NCBI RefSeq assembly: GCF_005848555.1
Contig: NZ_CP040518.1
Location: forward strand, 620,001-684,000
DNA: 64,000 bases
Direction: 5' to 3'
Source: Blautia sp. SC05B48
Lineage (GTDB): Bacteria; Bacillota; Clostridia; Lachnospirales; Lachnospiraceae
Positions within the stretch are counted from its first letter, which is position 1; each line of letters starts with the position of its first letter. The position numbers were made by a program, and so were the translations under genes. The notes under the pieces were generated by a model that worked only from the letters and a program-made list of their open reading frames with translations, had not been told where the DNA came from and did not search any database. Positions 16,391 through 25,975 of this stretch are shown in pieces.

Positions 16391-18055
16391 TTAAAATTTT
16401 TTCTCTTTCAGCCTTCTTTTCAGTTTGTCCGGTATTTGAGCATTGGCTATATATTCATAGATTCGTTTGCTATTGTCATTGTCCCTGTAGGGAAGAAGCT
16501 CATCTCTCCTTCCTGAAAATTCCGGTTTTTCACGGAATCCGTTCCTCACATATTCTCCGATAAGATCCACCAGCTGGTTCTGATCCCATGCCAGATCTCC
16601 GAAAACATCTTTTTTGTAGTCCATATAGCTTCCCTGAACTTTCTCATAGGTTTCCAGATCAAAAGGATAAAATATCACCGGTTTTTCCTGATAGTAGACA
16701 TCCCAGGAAACAGAAGAATAATCGGTGATCAGCATATGGCAGCTCATCAGAAGCTGATTCAGCGGCATGGTCCCAAATGGGATCAGACGGATATGCCTGT
16801 CTTCCACCTGAAAGCTCCGGATATGTTCCCGGAATTTCGGATGGATATAAAAATTCAGCGTGATATCCTCCTTTTCCAGAAGAGTCTTAAGCCTCTCATC
16901 CTGCAGAAATGCTTTATAACGCTGATAGTATTCACTTTTTTTGAACTGATCCTCGCTGATATCCTCCAGCCAGTTTCTCCATGTAGGCATCAGCAGGATC
17001 TCTTTATGAGCCGGATCTGACTTGTCCTCCAGCACATCCCACCTGGCTAGTCCGGTAATGATGATCTCTTCATTATCGTATCCGAAATAATCATGGATGA
17101 TCTTCTGTTCATAACCTGAAGACACCACAAACAGTGCCATCTGATTGCCTCCGCCTTTATGGAAGGTCCTGTGGCATTGCTTGAAGCCCATCACTCCATG
17201 CTGGAGAAATACGATGTTCTTCCGTGCCTGATACAGAACCTTGTAGATGCTGTTGGGCGAATCCCAGATATAAAAATGCCGGATCGCATCAGTAGATATC
17301 AGATACCGGGCAGCGCTGAGATAGATCATGTACTTAAATGACATGAACTGGATCACATTGGCATCATACTCTTTTACAGCCTGATAATCCGGACATTTTT
17401 TATCTATTACATAAAAAATCCGACTTCTGTCCTTCTCCGGTGCATGCTCCATACAGTACCGAAAAAAATAGAGGCCGTTGTCCTGTGCCATTGTACAATA
17501 TTTCTCGCAGATCAGCCATAATTTCTTGTGATCCCAGTAAGGTTTCAGGATAAAATAGCAGAATAATGCAAGAAATTCTTTTGCTATAAATGCATAGCTG
17601 TCATATTTCGGATCATATTTCCGGTATTGAATGGTAAACTGCCTTGCTCCGTTAACAAATGGATAAACCATATGCCCATCCCCGGTTCTGGTCCATCTTG
17701 GAAAAAGAATCAGCTTAAGTTTAAGTTTTGAACTTAAGCCTCCCAGGATCGCATCCTCATAATTTTCTTTTCCTTCTTTATCCACAGATGCCACCACATC
17801 CCAGAATGCGGTTTCCATCGGATACTGATCTACATTGATCTGTGCATGATACACGATCGTATTTCCTTTTTTTGCTGTCTGCATTTCAAAAGGAAAGCTT
17901 GTATCCAACACTGTATTTCGCTGTTTCAGCTTCAGGGAACGGATCCTTCCTCTGGATTCTTCCAGCTCAAAACTGATCTTTATGGTTCCTTTTGTCAGCG
18001 AAAATTTCCTGGTTTTTACCTTGATCTCCGCCGGAGCCTCCATTAACTGCTGCAA
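16391..18055 (-). CDS. CDP-glycerol glycerophosphotransferase-family protein
   Basis: This 554-residue protein starts with a ~190-residue TagF-like beta-rich domain, followed by a full Glyphos_transf domain. Motifs are NIVFLQHGVMGFKQCHRTFH, ITGLARWDVLE, LLMPTWRNWLED and MLITDYSSVSWDVYYQEKP. The start is TTG, with AGGTGG eight bases upstream; the next ATG lacks a ribosome site. It is the second of three paralogues in series. Their divergence suggests different roles such as priming, polymerisation or side-branching rather than simple duplication. Confidence 0.87.
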   Translation of the reverse strand: MQQLMEAPAEIKVKTRKFSLTKGTIKISFELEESRGRIRSLKLKQRNTVLDTSFPFEMQTAKKGNTIVYHAQINVDQYPMETAFWDVVASVDKEGKENYEDAILGGLSSKLKLKLILFPRWTRTGDGHMVYPFVNGARQFTIQYRKYDPKYDSYAFIAKEFLALFCYFILKPYWDHKKLWLICEKYCTMAQDNGLYFFRYCMEHAPEKDRSRIFYVIDKKCPDYQAVKEYDANVIQFMSFKYMIYLSAARYLISTDAIRHFYIWDSPNSIYKVLYQARKNIVFLQHGVMGFKQCHRTFHKGGGNQMALFVVSSGYEQKIIHDYFGYDNEEIIITGLARWDVLEDKSDPAHKEILLMPTWRNWLEDISEDQFKKSEYYQRYKAFLQDERLKTLLEKEDITLNFYIHPKFREHIRSFQVEDRHIRLIPFGTMPLNQLLMSCHMLITDYSSVSWDVYYQEKPVIFYPFDLETYEKVQGSYMDYKKDVFGDLAWDQNQLVDLIGEYVRNGFREKPEFSGRRDELLPYRDNDNSKRIYEYIANAQIPDKLKRRLKEKKF

Positions 18056-18069
18056 TTTTTCACCACCTG

Positions 18070-19266
18070 TTACATTTCTTTGATCGCTTTGTAATTTCTT
18101 TCACAGTTCTTTGTATCCCACAGATCAAAATATTTTCCGTGTCTTTCCAGATAGATTTCTTCATTGGCAAATCCCTGTCCATGCAGACGGATCAGCCAGT
18201 CCGTTACTTCCTGTTCCGTTACACATACCGGGCCGAAGCCATCCTTCCGGAAATCAAAATACCCGATCTGATGATGACTTTGCCGGAATTTTTCATTGTC
18301 AAACTGGTAGTAGACCAGTGGTTTTTTCATGTAGGCAAAATCCATGGCCACGCTGGAAAAATCAGTCACCAGCACTGCGGACTCTTTAAGGAGTGTCTGC
18401 ACATCGTACTCAGGCCAGGACGCCACTGTGATATTCGGATGATCCACATGAAAATATTTTAGGAACCGATGCATTTCCCTGTGCGGATAAAAAATGATCT
18501 GAAGATCGTTCTCCTCAATATAGCGGATCAGCCTCTCATCCTTGAGAAGTGCATCCCAGTAACGGTAATAATCGGTTTCCATGAATTTCTGTGCTTCCAG
18601 CTCGTGATCAGCAGCTGATATCTCATTGCGGATATACATACGCCATGTCGGCATGATCAGGATCTGGTTCTTTTTTATCTTCATATCATGAAGCTGGTCA
18701 AAACGGCATAGCCCCAGCTCCTGCACATAGCCTTCCGGATATCCGTACCGGTCATTGACATATTTCCACTCATCATAGGTACTGGTAACAAAAAGGCTCA
18801 TTTTTGTATGCGGATAGTACAGAAAACTAAGATCTGCCGTGATGATCCCATGCTGCAGGAACGCCCGCTTGTTCCGCAGGATTCCGTAAACCTCCAGCAC
18901 ATAGCAGATGGCTGCGTTTGGTTTTCCCATTTTCTGGGAGCTGATATTTTTTGACGCAGCCAGATAGTAGATCCAGTGGCGGAAGCTTCCATACTGGATC
19001 ACCTGTCCCAGATTTTTTACCCGGGCATAATCCGGAGATTTTCTGTTGATGGCGTACACTGCATCCTCACTGGTATTTTCTCTCAGATATTTGTACAACC
19101 AGAATCCGTTATCCCGGCATTCATTCTCCGTATCACAGAGAAGCCAGAGATCCCTGCGAAAAAGCCTGTAGACCATCGCAATGGGAAATGCCAGGATAAA
19201 CTTAATAATGTGAAGCAGATCCCCAGGTTTTACTCGTTTCAGTTTTTCAAGAAATGTCTGTTCCAT
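18070..19266 (-). CDS. CDP-glycerol glycerophosphotransferase-family protein (short form)
   Basis: This 398-residue protein is essentially the Glyphos_transf domain alone, the size of TagB-like primases. It carries AFLQHGIITADLSFLYYP, ELGLCRFDQL, LIMPTWRMYIRNE and VLVTDFSSVAMDFAYMKKP. Hydrophobic residues at about 20-38 may dock the protein to the membrane. The start follows GAGGGA. By size it is the likeliest priming enzyme of the three, but this is inference. Confidence 0.87.
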   Translation of the reverse strand: MEQTFLEKLKRVKPGDLLHIIKFILAFPIAMVYRLFRRDLWLLCDTENECRDNGFWLYKYLRENTSEDAVYAINRKSPDYARVKNLGQVIQYGSFRHWIYYLAASKNISSQKMGKPNAAICYVLEVYGILRNKRAFLQHGIITADLSFLYYPHTKMSLFVTSTYDEWKYVNDRYGYPEGYVQELGLCRFDQLHDMKIKKNQILIMPTWRMYIRNEISAADHELEAQKFMETDYYRYWDALLKDERLIRYIEENDLQIIFYPHREMHRFLKYFHVDHPNITVASWPEYDVQTLLKESAVLVTDFSSVAMDFAYMKKPLVYYQFDNEKFRQSHHQIGYFDFRKDGFGPVCVTEQEVTDWLIRLHGQGFANEEIYLERHGKYFDLWDTKNCERNYKAIKEM

Positions 19267-19293
19267 GTTTCCCTCTGTTTACAGGATCCCGGT

Positions 19294-20187
19294 TTATTCC
19301 TCTGACCAGTCTCCGTTATCATCCCAGACAATCTCTCCGTCTCCGCTGTCATCTGTACTGTTGTCAAGAGAATCGTCACCGCTGCCGCTGCTGCTGCTGT
19401 CATCTACATAGTCGCCGCTATCATCACTGCTGTCATAGTTTCCATCATCACTGCTGTTGTCGTAGCTTCCGTCATCGCTGCTGTCATAGCTTCCGTCATC
19501 ACTGTTGTCATAACTTCCATCATCACTGTTGTCATAGCTTCCATCGCTGTTGTCGGAAGAAGTATCTGTGATACCGGAAGAACTATCTGTCAGATCTGAA
19601 GCATCTGTGCTGTCTGCGGAATCACTGCTGTCTGCCTCACTGTTGTCAGTTTCCACATTGCCAATAGTGCTCTTCTCACTCTTGTCACTGAGACTTGTAT
19701 AGGTCAGGTATGCTTCTCCGTTATCGATCATCAGTTTTGCCTTTTCCATATCGCTCAGCTGTACACTGTAGATCTCATAGGCATTTCCGTCTCCGTCTAC
19801 GATCTTCATATCATAGATGGCATCCCTTGCAGAATCCGGGGTGTAATACATCTGCACCTGCTCCGCATCTTTGATGGTAGCTTCTGCAGGAACAAGATTT
19901 TTGCCCCATTCTTCTCCTCCTGCCGCGCGGAGATAGATCTCACGGATCTCTCCCTTCGTGCTGTTGGTAAGATAAACGAATTTTGCGGTACTTGTCTTTA
20001 CACCGATCAGCTTCGGTGCAGGTGTAGATGTGGGAAGCGGTGTGGATGTAGCCGGTGCAGCCGTAGGTGCGGCTGTAGGAACCGGTGTTGGTGTCACCTC
20101 TGCTGTTTCCTTTGATGATTTTCCACATCCGGCCATACCAAGCGCCGTCACTGCTGTCAGTACGATCAAAAGCTTCTTATATTCCAT
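19294..20187 (-). CDS. Predicted lipoprotein with Ser/Asp/Tyr-rich repeat tail
   Basis: No family is recognised. The protein (297 residues) has a lipoprotein signal ending in AVTALGMAGC, then a Thr/Pro/Ala linker. A ~100-residue folded part follows (KTSTAKFVYLTNSTKGEIRE, EWGKNLVPAEATIKDAEQVQ), and the C-terminal tail is strongly acidic and built from SYDNSDDG-like repeats. I place the start at the ATG with GGAGGT seven bases upstream. A TTG five codons earlier overlaps that ribosome site. It sits between uppP and the CDP-glycerol transferases, so a surface role linked to their polymer is plausible but unproven. Confidence 0.75.
   Translation of the reverse strand: MEYKKLLIVLTAVTALGMAGCGKSSKETAEVTPTPVPTAAPTAAPATSTPLPTSTPAPKLIGVKTSTAKFVYLTNSTKGEIREIYLRAAGGEEWGKNLVPAEATIKDAEQVQMYYTPDSARDAIYDMKIVDGDGNAYEIYSVQLSDMEKAKLMIDNGEAYLTYTSLSDKSEKSTIGNVETDNSEADSSDSADSTDASDLTDSSSGITDTSSDNSDGSYDNSDDGSYDNSDDGSYDSSDDGSYDNSSDDGNYDSSDDSGDYVDDSSSSGSGDDSLDNSTDDSGDGEIVWDDNGDWSEE
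19425..19553. repeat. In-frame tandem repeat in the lipoprotein tail
   Basis: A 24-bp unit encoding SYDNSDDG is repeated about five times with small changes. It keeps reading frame, so copy-number change would only lengthen or shorten the acidic tail. Confidence 0.7.
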
Positions 20188-20211
20188 AATGATTACCTCC
20201 AAATTGCAGTT

Positions 20212-21114
20212 TTATGCTAAAAATGTTTTTCCAACGAAGTATCCGAGCACCAGAATACCAAGGATGATCCTGTACCAGCCGAATACTTTAAAATCGTGTT
20301 TCTTGATATATCCCATCAGGAATTTGATGGCAAGAATAGATACCACAAAGGATACCACAACACCTACGATCAGGATGATCAGCTCTGTGGAGCTGAAGGC
20401 AAAACCGAATTTCACCAGTTTCAGAAGACTTGCTCCGAACATAACCGGAATTGCCAGGAAAAAGGTAAATTCTGCTGCAACCGTACGGGATGTTCCTGCA
20501 AGGATACCTCCGATAATGGTAGATCCGGAACGGGATGTTCCCGGAATCACGGAAAGCACCTGGAAGCAGCCGATGATCAGCGCTGTCTTAAAGGAAAGCT
20601 CATCCAGTCTGGTGCAGGTTGGTCTGCGGCGTTTGTTGTAGTTCTCGATAACGATAAAAAGCACACCATAAACGATCAGCATGATGGCAACGACCACATA
20701 GTTATAAAATTTCTCTTCAATAATGTCATTAAAAGGAAGAGCGATGATGATCGTCGGCAGACATGCTACCAGGATCTTGAACCAGAGGATCCACTTATCC
20801 TTATCACAGTATTTTTCCACAAAGGTAAGGACAGTTCTGGGTACTGCCGACTGTTTACGCAGCGCCATCTGTGTTTTTTTCGGGATTTTTCTTATGTAAA
20901 AGGGCCACAGCTTGTTCCAGTACAATACAACAACTGCCAGGATCGCGCCAAGCTGGATCACCACCAGGAAAAATTCCATAAATGCCTCGGATACATTCAG
21001 TTTGATGAACTCGTCCACAAGGATCATATGTCCGGTACTGCTGATTGGAAGCCACTCGGTGATTCCTTCCACAATACCGAGAAGGATAACCTTCAGTAAT
21101 TCTATAAAAATCAT
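20212..21114 (-). CDS. uppP: Undecaprenyl-diphosphatase UppP (BacA family)
   Basis: This 300-residue polytopic membrane enzyme dephosphorylates undecaprenyl pyrophosphate so that the lipid carrier can be reused for wall and glycan synthesis. Family motifs are clear: [20 protein letters not shown] (about 14-33) with the catalytic glutamates, and [13 protein letters not shown] (about 193-205). Length is slightly above the family norm because of a Lys/Arg-rich loop in the middle. The start has AAAGGAG. It heads the operon of lipoprotein, CDP-glycerol transferase-like and acyltransferase genes, which would consume this carrier. Confidence 0.95.
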   Translation of the reverse strand: MIFIELLKVILLGIVEGITEWLPISSTGHMILVDEFIKLNVSEAFMEFFLVVIQLGAILAVVVLYWNKLWPFYIRKIPKKTQMALRKQSAVPRTVLTFVEKYCDKDKWILWFKILVACLPTIIIALPFNDIIEEKFYNYVVVAIMLIVYGVLFIVIENYNKRRRPTCTRLDELSFKTALIIGCFQVLSVIPGTSRSGSTIIGGILAGTSRTVAAEFTFFLAIPVMFGASLLKLVKFGFAFSSTELIILIVGVVVSFVVSILAIKFLMGYIKKHDFKVFGWYRIILGILVLGYFVGKTFLA

Positions 21115-21137
21115 GTTAACTCCTTTCCAAAAGCAAG

Positions 21138-21180
21138 ATAAGGACAGGGCCGGTATGTGAACGACGGCCCCGTCCTTATC
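21138..21180. terminator. GC-rich hairpin between carB and uppP
   Basis: GATAAGGAC and GGGCCG pair with CGGCCC and GTCCTTATC. Transcribed leftward it would end carAB, although the T-run after it is poor. It also lies just at the predicted start of the uppP transcript, so it could act as a leader hairpin instead. Confidence 0.55.
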
Positions 21181-21209
21181 AGTATATTACATATTTGACA
21201 ATTCGTAAA
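21181..21209 (-). promoter_or_regulatory. Putative uppP operon promoter
   Basis: On the minus strand TTTACG (21204-21209) is 17 bp from TATACT (21181-21186), immediately before the hairpin. Confidence 0.5.
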
Positions 21210-21244
21210 CTTTTAATTTTTTATTTCGCAAAATTTACAATTTT

Positions 21245-24200
21245 TTATCGATTGTCGATGGTAGCGATATCTACCAGAGTCAGGTGGTTCAGGTCTGTAT
21301 TCTCAAGACTTGTGACCAGAGCCTCTGCAGTATCGAGGCTTGTAAGCACATTGACACCTGTCTCGATGGCATTACGACGGATCACGAAACCATCTTTCTG
21401 ATGCTCAACACCCTGTGGCGGTGTGTCGATAACAACATCGATCTTGTGGCCAAGGATCAGGTCCATCAGGTTCGGAGACGGCTGCTCCAACTTATTGGTA
21501 CGTGTTACCTTGATTCCGTTCTCAGTCAGTATGCTTGCAGTACCTCGTGTTGCAAAGATACGATAGCCCTGAGCCTCGAAACGTTTTGCGATCGGAATGA
21601 TATCCTTTTTATCCTCATCTTTTACAGTGATGATCATCTGTTTGTGCTTCGGAAGACGGATTCCGGCTCCGATGAAGGCTTTGTAAAGAGCCTCGTTAAA
21701 GGTTTTTGCAATACCAAGGCACTCACCTGTGGATTTCATCTCAGGTCCGAGGCTGATATCTGCACCTCTGATCTTCTCAAAGGAGAATACCGGCATCTTG
21801 ATCGCAAAGTACTCTGCTTCCTTCTGAAGTCCCGGTGTATAGCCCAGCTCTTTGATCTTGCGGCCAAGGATGACTCTTGTTGCAAGAGGAACGATCGGAA
21901 TTCCGGTTACCTTGCTGATGTACGGTACTGTACGGCTGGAACGCGGGTTAACCTCGATCACATATACATCCTCACCTACAACGATGAACTGGATATTGAT
22001 CATACCGATAACATGAAGTGCCTGTGCAAGACGACGTGTGTATTCGGTGATGGTCTCTTTTGCTTTCTGGCTGATGGTCTGTGCCGGATATACGGAAATA
22101 CTGTCTCCGGAGTGGATACCTGCACGCTCGATATGCTCCATGATTCCAGGGATCAGGATGTCCTCACCGTCGCATACTGCATCGACCTCGATTTCTTTAC
22201 CCATCAGGTACTTATCAACAAGGATCGGATGCTCCTGAGCAATCTGATTGATGATCCCGATGTACTCTTCCACATCCTCATCGCTGACAGCGATACGCAT
22301 TCCCTGTCCTCCAAGTACATAGGACGGGCGGACAAGTACCGGATAACCCAGCTCATTGGCAGCTTTTTTCGCCTCTTCTGCTGTGAATACGGTATGTCCC
22401 TTCGGTCTCGGGATCTCACATTTCTCAAGGATAGCATCAAAGAGCTCTCTGTCCTCTGCAGCATCTACGTTCTCAGCAGATGTTCCGAGGATCTTAACGC
22501 CCATCTTGATCAGTGCCTCTGTAAGCTTGATGGCTGTCTGTCCACCGAACTGAACAACGGCTCCGTCCGGTTTCTCGATATTTACAACATTCTCAACATC
22601 TTCCGGTGTCAGCGGCTCAAAATACAGCTTATCTGCAATATCGAAGTCTGTACTTACTGTCTCCGGGTTATTGTTGATGATGATCGTCTCATATCCTTCT
22701 TTCGCAAATGCCCATGTACAATGTACGGAGCAGAAGTCGAACTCGATACCCTGACCGATACGGATCGGGCCGGAACCAAGTACCAGGATCTTTTTCTTAT
22801 CTTTTGTTTCTACAGCTTCATTCTCTGTCTGCTCATCGCCATATACAGAATAATAGTATGGTGTCTCTGCCGCAAACTCTGCTGCACAGGTATCAACCAT
22901 CTTGTATGCTGCACGGATGCCGTACTCTTTACGCAAGTCTTTGATCTCAGCTTCTGCCTTTCCTGTCAGGTCTGCGATGATGTAGTCCGGGAACTCCAGA
23001 CGTTTTGCTTCAAGAAGAAGGTCTTTGTCCAGCTTCTGAGTCTTCAGAGCCTGCTCCATCTCAACAAGGATAGCCAGCTTATCAATGAACCAGATGTCGA
23101 TCTTTGTGATATCATGAAGCTTCTCCTGGGAAATATTTCGTCTCAGAGCTTCTGCGATCTTCCAAATACGGCGGTCATCCACAATGTTCAGCTCGTCCAT
23201 CAGTTCTTCATCAGAAAGATGTGAGAAATCATAGGACATCAGACTGTCTACATGCTGCTCCAGGGAACGGATAGCCTTCATCAAAGCGCCCTCAAAGTTA
23301 TGGCAGATACTCATAACCTCACCGGTAGCCTTCATCTGTGTAGTCAGTGTACGTTTTGCTGTGATGAATTTATCAAATGGCAGACGCGGAATCTTAACGA
23401 CACAGTAATCCAGCATCGGCTCGAAGCTTGCGTATGTTTTGCCTGTGATGGCGTTCGGGATCTCATCCAGTGTGTAGCCCAGTGCGATCTTGGCTGCAAC
23501 CTTGGCGATCGGATAACCGGTAGCCTTACTTGCAAGTGCGGAGGAACGGCTTACACGAGGGTTAACCTCGATAACGCAGTATTCAAAGCTCTCCGGATGA
23601 AGAGCGTACTGTACGTTACATCCACCTGTGATGCCAAGCTCTGTAATAATGTTAAGAGCAGATGTACGGAGCATCTGGTACTCTTTATCTCCTAAGGTCT
23701 GGGAAGGAGCAACTACGATGGAGTCACCGGTATGGACACCAACCGGGTCAATGTTCTCCATGTTGCAGACTGTGATGCAGTTTCCTGCGCTGTCTCGCAT
23801 TACCTCGTACTCGATCTCTTTCCATCCGGCGATACATCTCTCTACAAGAACCTCGCCTACACGGGAAAGACGGAGACCATTCTCAAGGATCTCACGAAGC
23901 TCCGGCTCATTATGCGCGATACCGCCGCCGCTTCCGCCAAGTGTATATGCAGGACGGAGAACAACCGGATAACCGATAGTCTGAGTAAACGCAACACCGT
24001 CTTCTACAGTTGTTACGACCTTGGATGCTGCAACCGGCTCGCCGATCTTTTCCATTGTATCCTTAAATTCCTGACGGTCCTCAGCTTTACGGATCGTTGC
24101 TGCCGTGGTACCGATGAGACGTACATTGTGCTCTTTCAGGAATCCTTTCTCCTCAAGCTCCATGGCAAGGTTCAAACCAGCCTGGCCGCCCAGTGTAGGA

Positions 24201-24460
24201 AGTACACTGTCCGGTTTCTCTTTGAGGATCAGCTGCTCTACGACTTCAACAGTCAGAGGCTCGATATAAACTCTGTCTGCAATGTCTTTATCTGTCATGA
24301 TGGTAGCAGGATTGGAGTTTAAAAGTACAACCTCCATGCCCTCTTCCTTCAGGGAGCGGCATGCCTGGGTTCCTGCATAGTCAAACTCTGCTGCCTGGCC
24401 GATTATGATCGGACCTGAGCCGATTACAAGTACTTTTTTTATGTCCTTATTCCTTGGCAT
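21245..24460 (-). CDS. carB: Carbamoyl phosphate synthase large subunit
   Basis: This 1,071-residue enzyme makes carbamoyl phosphate from ammonia, bicarbonate and two ATP, feeding pyrimidine and arginine synthesis. Two homologous ATP-grasp halves are visible, each opening with the CarB signature: KKVLVIGSGPIIIGQAAEFD near residue 10 and KKILVLGSGPIRIGQGIEFD near residue 555. Each half has a glycine-rich loop (LRPAYTLGGSGGGIA and VRPSYVLGGQGMRIA), and an MGS-like allosteric domain forms the last ~140 residues. It is full length. The start codon overlaps the carA stop by one base (TAATG) with GGGAGGAG upstream. Confidence 0.98.
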   Translation of the reverse strand: MPRNKDIKKVLVIGSGPIIIGQAAEFDYAGTQACRSLKEEGMEVVLLNSNPATIMTDKDIADRVYIEPLTVEVVEQLILKEKPDSVLPTLGGQAGLNLAMELEEKGFLKEHNVRLIGTTAATIRKAEDRQEFKDTMEKIGEPVAASKVVTTVEDGVAFTQTIGYPVVLRPAYTLGGSGGGIAHNEPELREILENGLRLSRVGEVLVERCIAGWKEIEYEVMRDSAGNCITVCNMENIDPVGVHTGDSIVVAPSQTLGDKEYQMLRTSALNIITELGITGGCNVQYALHPESFEYCVIEVNPRVSRSSALASKATGYPIAKVAAKIALGYTLDEIPNAITGKTYASFEPMLDYCVVKIPRLPFDKFITAKRTLTTQMKATGEVMSICHNFEGALMKAIRSLEQHVDSLMSYDFSHLSDEELMDELNIVDDRRIWKIAEALRRNISQEKLHDITKIDIWFIDKLAILVEMEQALKTQKLDKDLLLEAKRLEFPDYIIADLTGKAEAEIKDLRKEYGIRAAYKMVDTCAAEFAAETPYYYSVYGDEQTENEAVETKDKKKILVLGSGPIRIGQGIEFDFCSVHCTWAFAKEGYETIIINNNPETVSTDFDIADKLYFEPLTPEDVENVVNIEKPDGAVVQFGGQTAIKLTEALIKMGVKILGTSAENVDAAEDRELFDAILEKCEIPRPKGHTVFTAEEAKKAANELGYPVLVRPSYVLGGQGMRIAVSDEDVEEYIGIINQIAQEHPILVDKYLMGKEIEVDAVCDGEDILIPGIMEHIERAGIHSGDSISVYPAQTISQKAKETITEYTRRLAQALHVIGMINIQFIVVGEDVYVIEVNPRSSRTVPYISKVTGIPIVPLATRVILGRKIKELGYTPGLQKEAEYFAIKMPVFSFEKIRGADISLGPEMKSTGECLGIAKTFNEALYKAFIGAGIRLPKHKQMIITVKDEDKKDIIPIAKRFEAQGYRIFATRGTASILTENGIKVTRTNKLEQPSPNLMDLILGHKIDVVIDTPPQGVEHQKDGFVIRRNAIETGVNVLTSLDTAEALVTSLENTDLNHLTLVDIATIDNR

Positions 24461-25536
24461 TATTTCTCTCCTCCCATCATCTTCATGAATCTGTCAAAAA
24501 GGTAACTGGAATCCTGTGGTCCCGGGCATGCTTCCGGATGGAACTGTACAGTAAAGATATTCTTTCCATTGTATGCCATACCCTCGTTTGTTCCGTCGTT
24601 GACGTTTACAAATGCAGGATGTGCAATATTTTTCTCCTCAAGGCCCTCTGCGTCTACAACGTAGCCATGGTTCTGGGAGGAAATATAAACTCTTCCTGTC
24701 TCAAGGTCTTTAACCGGATGATTTCCGCCTCTGTGACCGTATTTCATCTTATGGGTATCTCCGCCCGTTGCAAGAGCCATAAGCTGATGTCCAAGGCAGA
24801 TTGCAAAGATCGGCACATCGGAGTCATAGAGTTTTTTGATTTCTTTAATAATAGAAGTACATTCCTTCGGATCTCCAGGGCCGTTGCTGAGCATGATGCC
24901 GTCCGGATTGTCTCCAAGGATCTCTTCTGCGGATGTCAGAGCCGGATAAATAGTAACCTGGCATCCTCTTTCATTCAGTGAGCGTGCAATGTTTTTCTTG
25001 GCGCCCAGATCAAGAAGGGCAACCTTCGGTCCGTTCCCCTTAAGCACTTCCTTTTCGCGGCAGGAAACCTTCTCTACCACTTTTCCTGTTGTATATGCTT
25101 TTAATCTGGGGATGATTGTATCCAGGTCATAGTTCTCATCAACTGTGATCATTCCGTTCATGGTTCCCTTCTCACGAAGGATCTTAGTCAATGCTCTGGT
25201 ATCAATTCCTGCGATTCCCGGAATGTCGTTTTTGCTCAGAAAATGCTGAATGGTGTCTACGCTTCTGAAGTTGCTGGGAACTCGTGATAATTCGCGTACG
25301 ATAAATCCGTCAATCCACGGCTTCCTTGATTCCTGGTCATCATAACAGATTCCGTAGTTTCCGATCAGCGGATATGTCATACACACCGCCTGTCCTGCGT
25401 AAGAAGGATCTGTCATTACTTCCAGATAACCGGTCATGGAAGTGTTAAAGACAATTTCACTGATGACTTCCCTTGCAGAACCAATGCTGGTTCCTGTAAA
25501 TACATGGCCATCTTCCAATATCAGAAATGCTTTCAT
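24460..25536 (-). CDS. carA: Carbamoyl phosphate synthase small (glutaminase) subunit
   Basis: This 358-residue partner of CarB hydrolyses glutamine and channels ammonia. The N-terminal CPSase_sm domain includes GYLEVMTDPSYAGQAVCMTY. The class I amidotransferase domain has the nucleophile in IFAICLGHQLMALATGG, then GGNHPVKDLE and the catalytic HPE of VQFHPEACPGP. The start is preceded by AAGGGAGA. A promoter lies about 50 bp upstream. No PyrR-type attenuator, PUR box or T-box could be recognised, so its control is not evident. Confidence 0.97.
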   Translation of the reverse strand: MKAFLILEDGHVFTGTSIGSAREVISEIVFNTSMTGYLEVMTDPSYAGQAVCMTYPLIGNYGICYDDQESRKPWIDGFIVRELSRVPSNFRSVDTIQHFLSKNDIPGIAGIDTRALTKILREKGTMNGMITVDENYDLDTIIPRLKAYTTGKVVEKVSCREKEVLKGNGPKVALLDLGAKKNIARSLNERGCQVTIYPALTSAEEILGDNPDGIMLSNGPGDPKECTSIIKEIKKLYDSDVPIFAICLGHQLMALATGGDTHKMKYGHRGGNHPVKDLETGRVYISSQNHGYVVDAEGLEEKNIAHPAFVNVNDGTNEGMAYNGKNIFTVQFHPEACPGPQDSSYLFDRFMKMMGGEK

Positions 25537-25582
25537 ACAATCTCCCTTTCTTTGTTCTCTTATTTTATCCTAAATCTTCAAG

Positions 25583-25611
25583 ATTGTATCACAGGAATCG
25601 TCATTTTTCAA
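25583..25611 (-). promoter_or_regulatory. carAB promoter
   Basis: On the minus strand TTGAAA (25606-25611) is 17 bp from TACAAT (25583-25588). Sequence further upstream is very AT-rich with repeated GAATTTTTTT strings. Confidence 0.6.
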
Positions 25612-25689
25612 CACCATATGCAAAAAAAATGTATAAAACTAACTCAAAATATTTTTTTTGAATTTTTTTAATTTTTTTGAATTTTTCTA

Positions 25690-25718
25690 TTGACATTATC
25701 CAATTCCTGAGTTATTAT
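25690..25718 (+). promoter_or_regulatory. tRNA-Leu promoter
   Basis: A perfect TTGACA (25690-25695) is 17 bp from TATTAT (25713-25718), about 57 bp before the tRNA. Confidence 0.75.
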
Positions 25719-25774
25719 AAGTGAGCAGTCGACAAGCGGAGCAAAACATAGCGAAGTAAGCCGGTTGAAAAAAT

Positions 25775-25858
25775 GCAGGAATGGCGGAATTGGCAGACGC
25801 GCAGGCTTCAGGTGCCTGTGGTCGCAAGATCGTGTGGGTTCAAGTCCCATTTCCTGCA
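25775..25858 (+). tRNA. tRNA-Leu (anticodon CAG)
   Basis: The acceptor stem GCAGGAA pairs with TTCCTGC, followed by discriminator A. The D-arm reads GGCGGAATTGGCAGAC. The anticodon loop TTCAGGT, closed by CAGGC/GCCTG, gives anticodon CAG (reads CUG). A long class II variable arm and the T-loop GGTTCAAGTCC follow, as expected for leucine tRNA. CCA is not encoded. It is a single isolated gene with its own promoter and terminator. No integrase or duplicated tRNA end is nearby, so there is no sign it serves as an attachment site here. Confidence 0.96.
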
Positions 25859-25884
25859 TTCTTTTTTATTTTATCCAAAATCAA

Positions 25885-25927
25885 AAAAACAGAAGCGCCC
25901 AACACCGGCACTTCTGTTTTTTTATTT
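25885..25927. terminator. Terminator after tRNA-Leu
   Basis: AACAGAAG pairs with CTTCTGTT across a short GC-containing loop, followed by a run of seven or more T. Confidence 0.85.
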
Positions 25928-25975
25928 ATTTTTCGTAACTGTCCAGTACCCTCACAGTTACCTTCTGAATAGTTA

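Noticed and set aside
19380..19560. Regular ~24-bp repeats that look CRISPR-like at first sight
   Set aside because: They are contiguous, lack unique spacers, and keep reading frame with the Ser/Asp/Tyr tail of the lipoprotein.
21284..23224. Long open frame antisense to carB (646 codons)
   Set aside because: It is a shadow of the high-quality carB frame, with no ribosome site or recognisable domain.
25537..25690. Pyrimidine attenuator, T-box or PyrR site before carA
   Set aside because: No antiterminator/terminator pair, T-box sequence or PyrR anti-antiterminator could be seen, only a promoter and AT-rich DNA.
25720..25860. Integration site at the tRNA-Leu gene
   Set aside because: No integrase and no repeated tRNA 3' end occur on either side; neighbouring genes are housekeeping.
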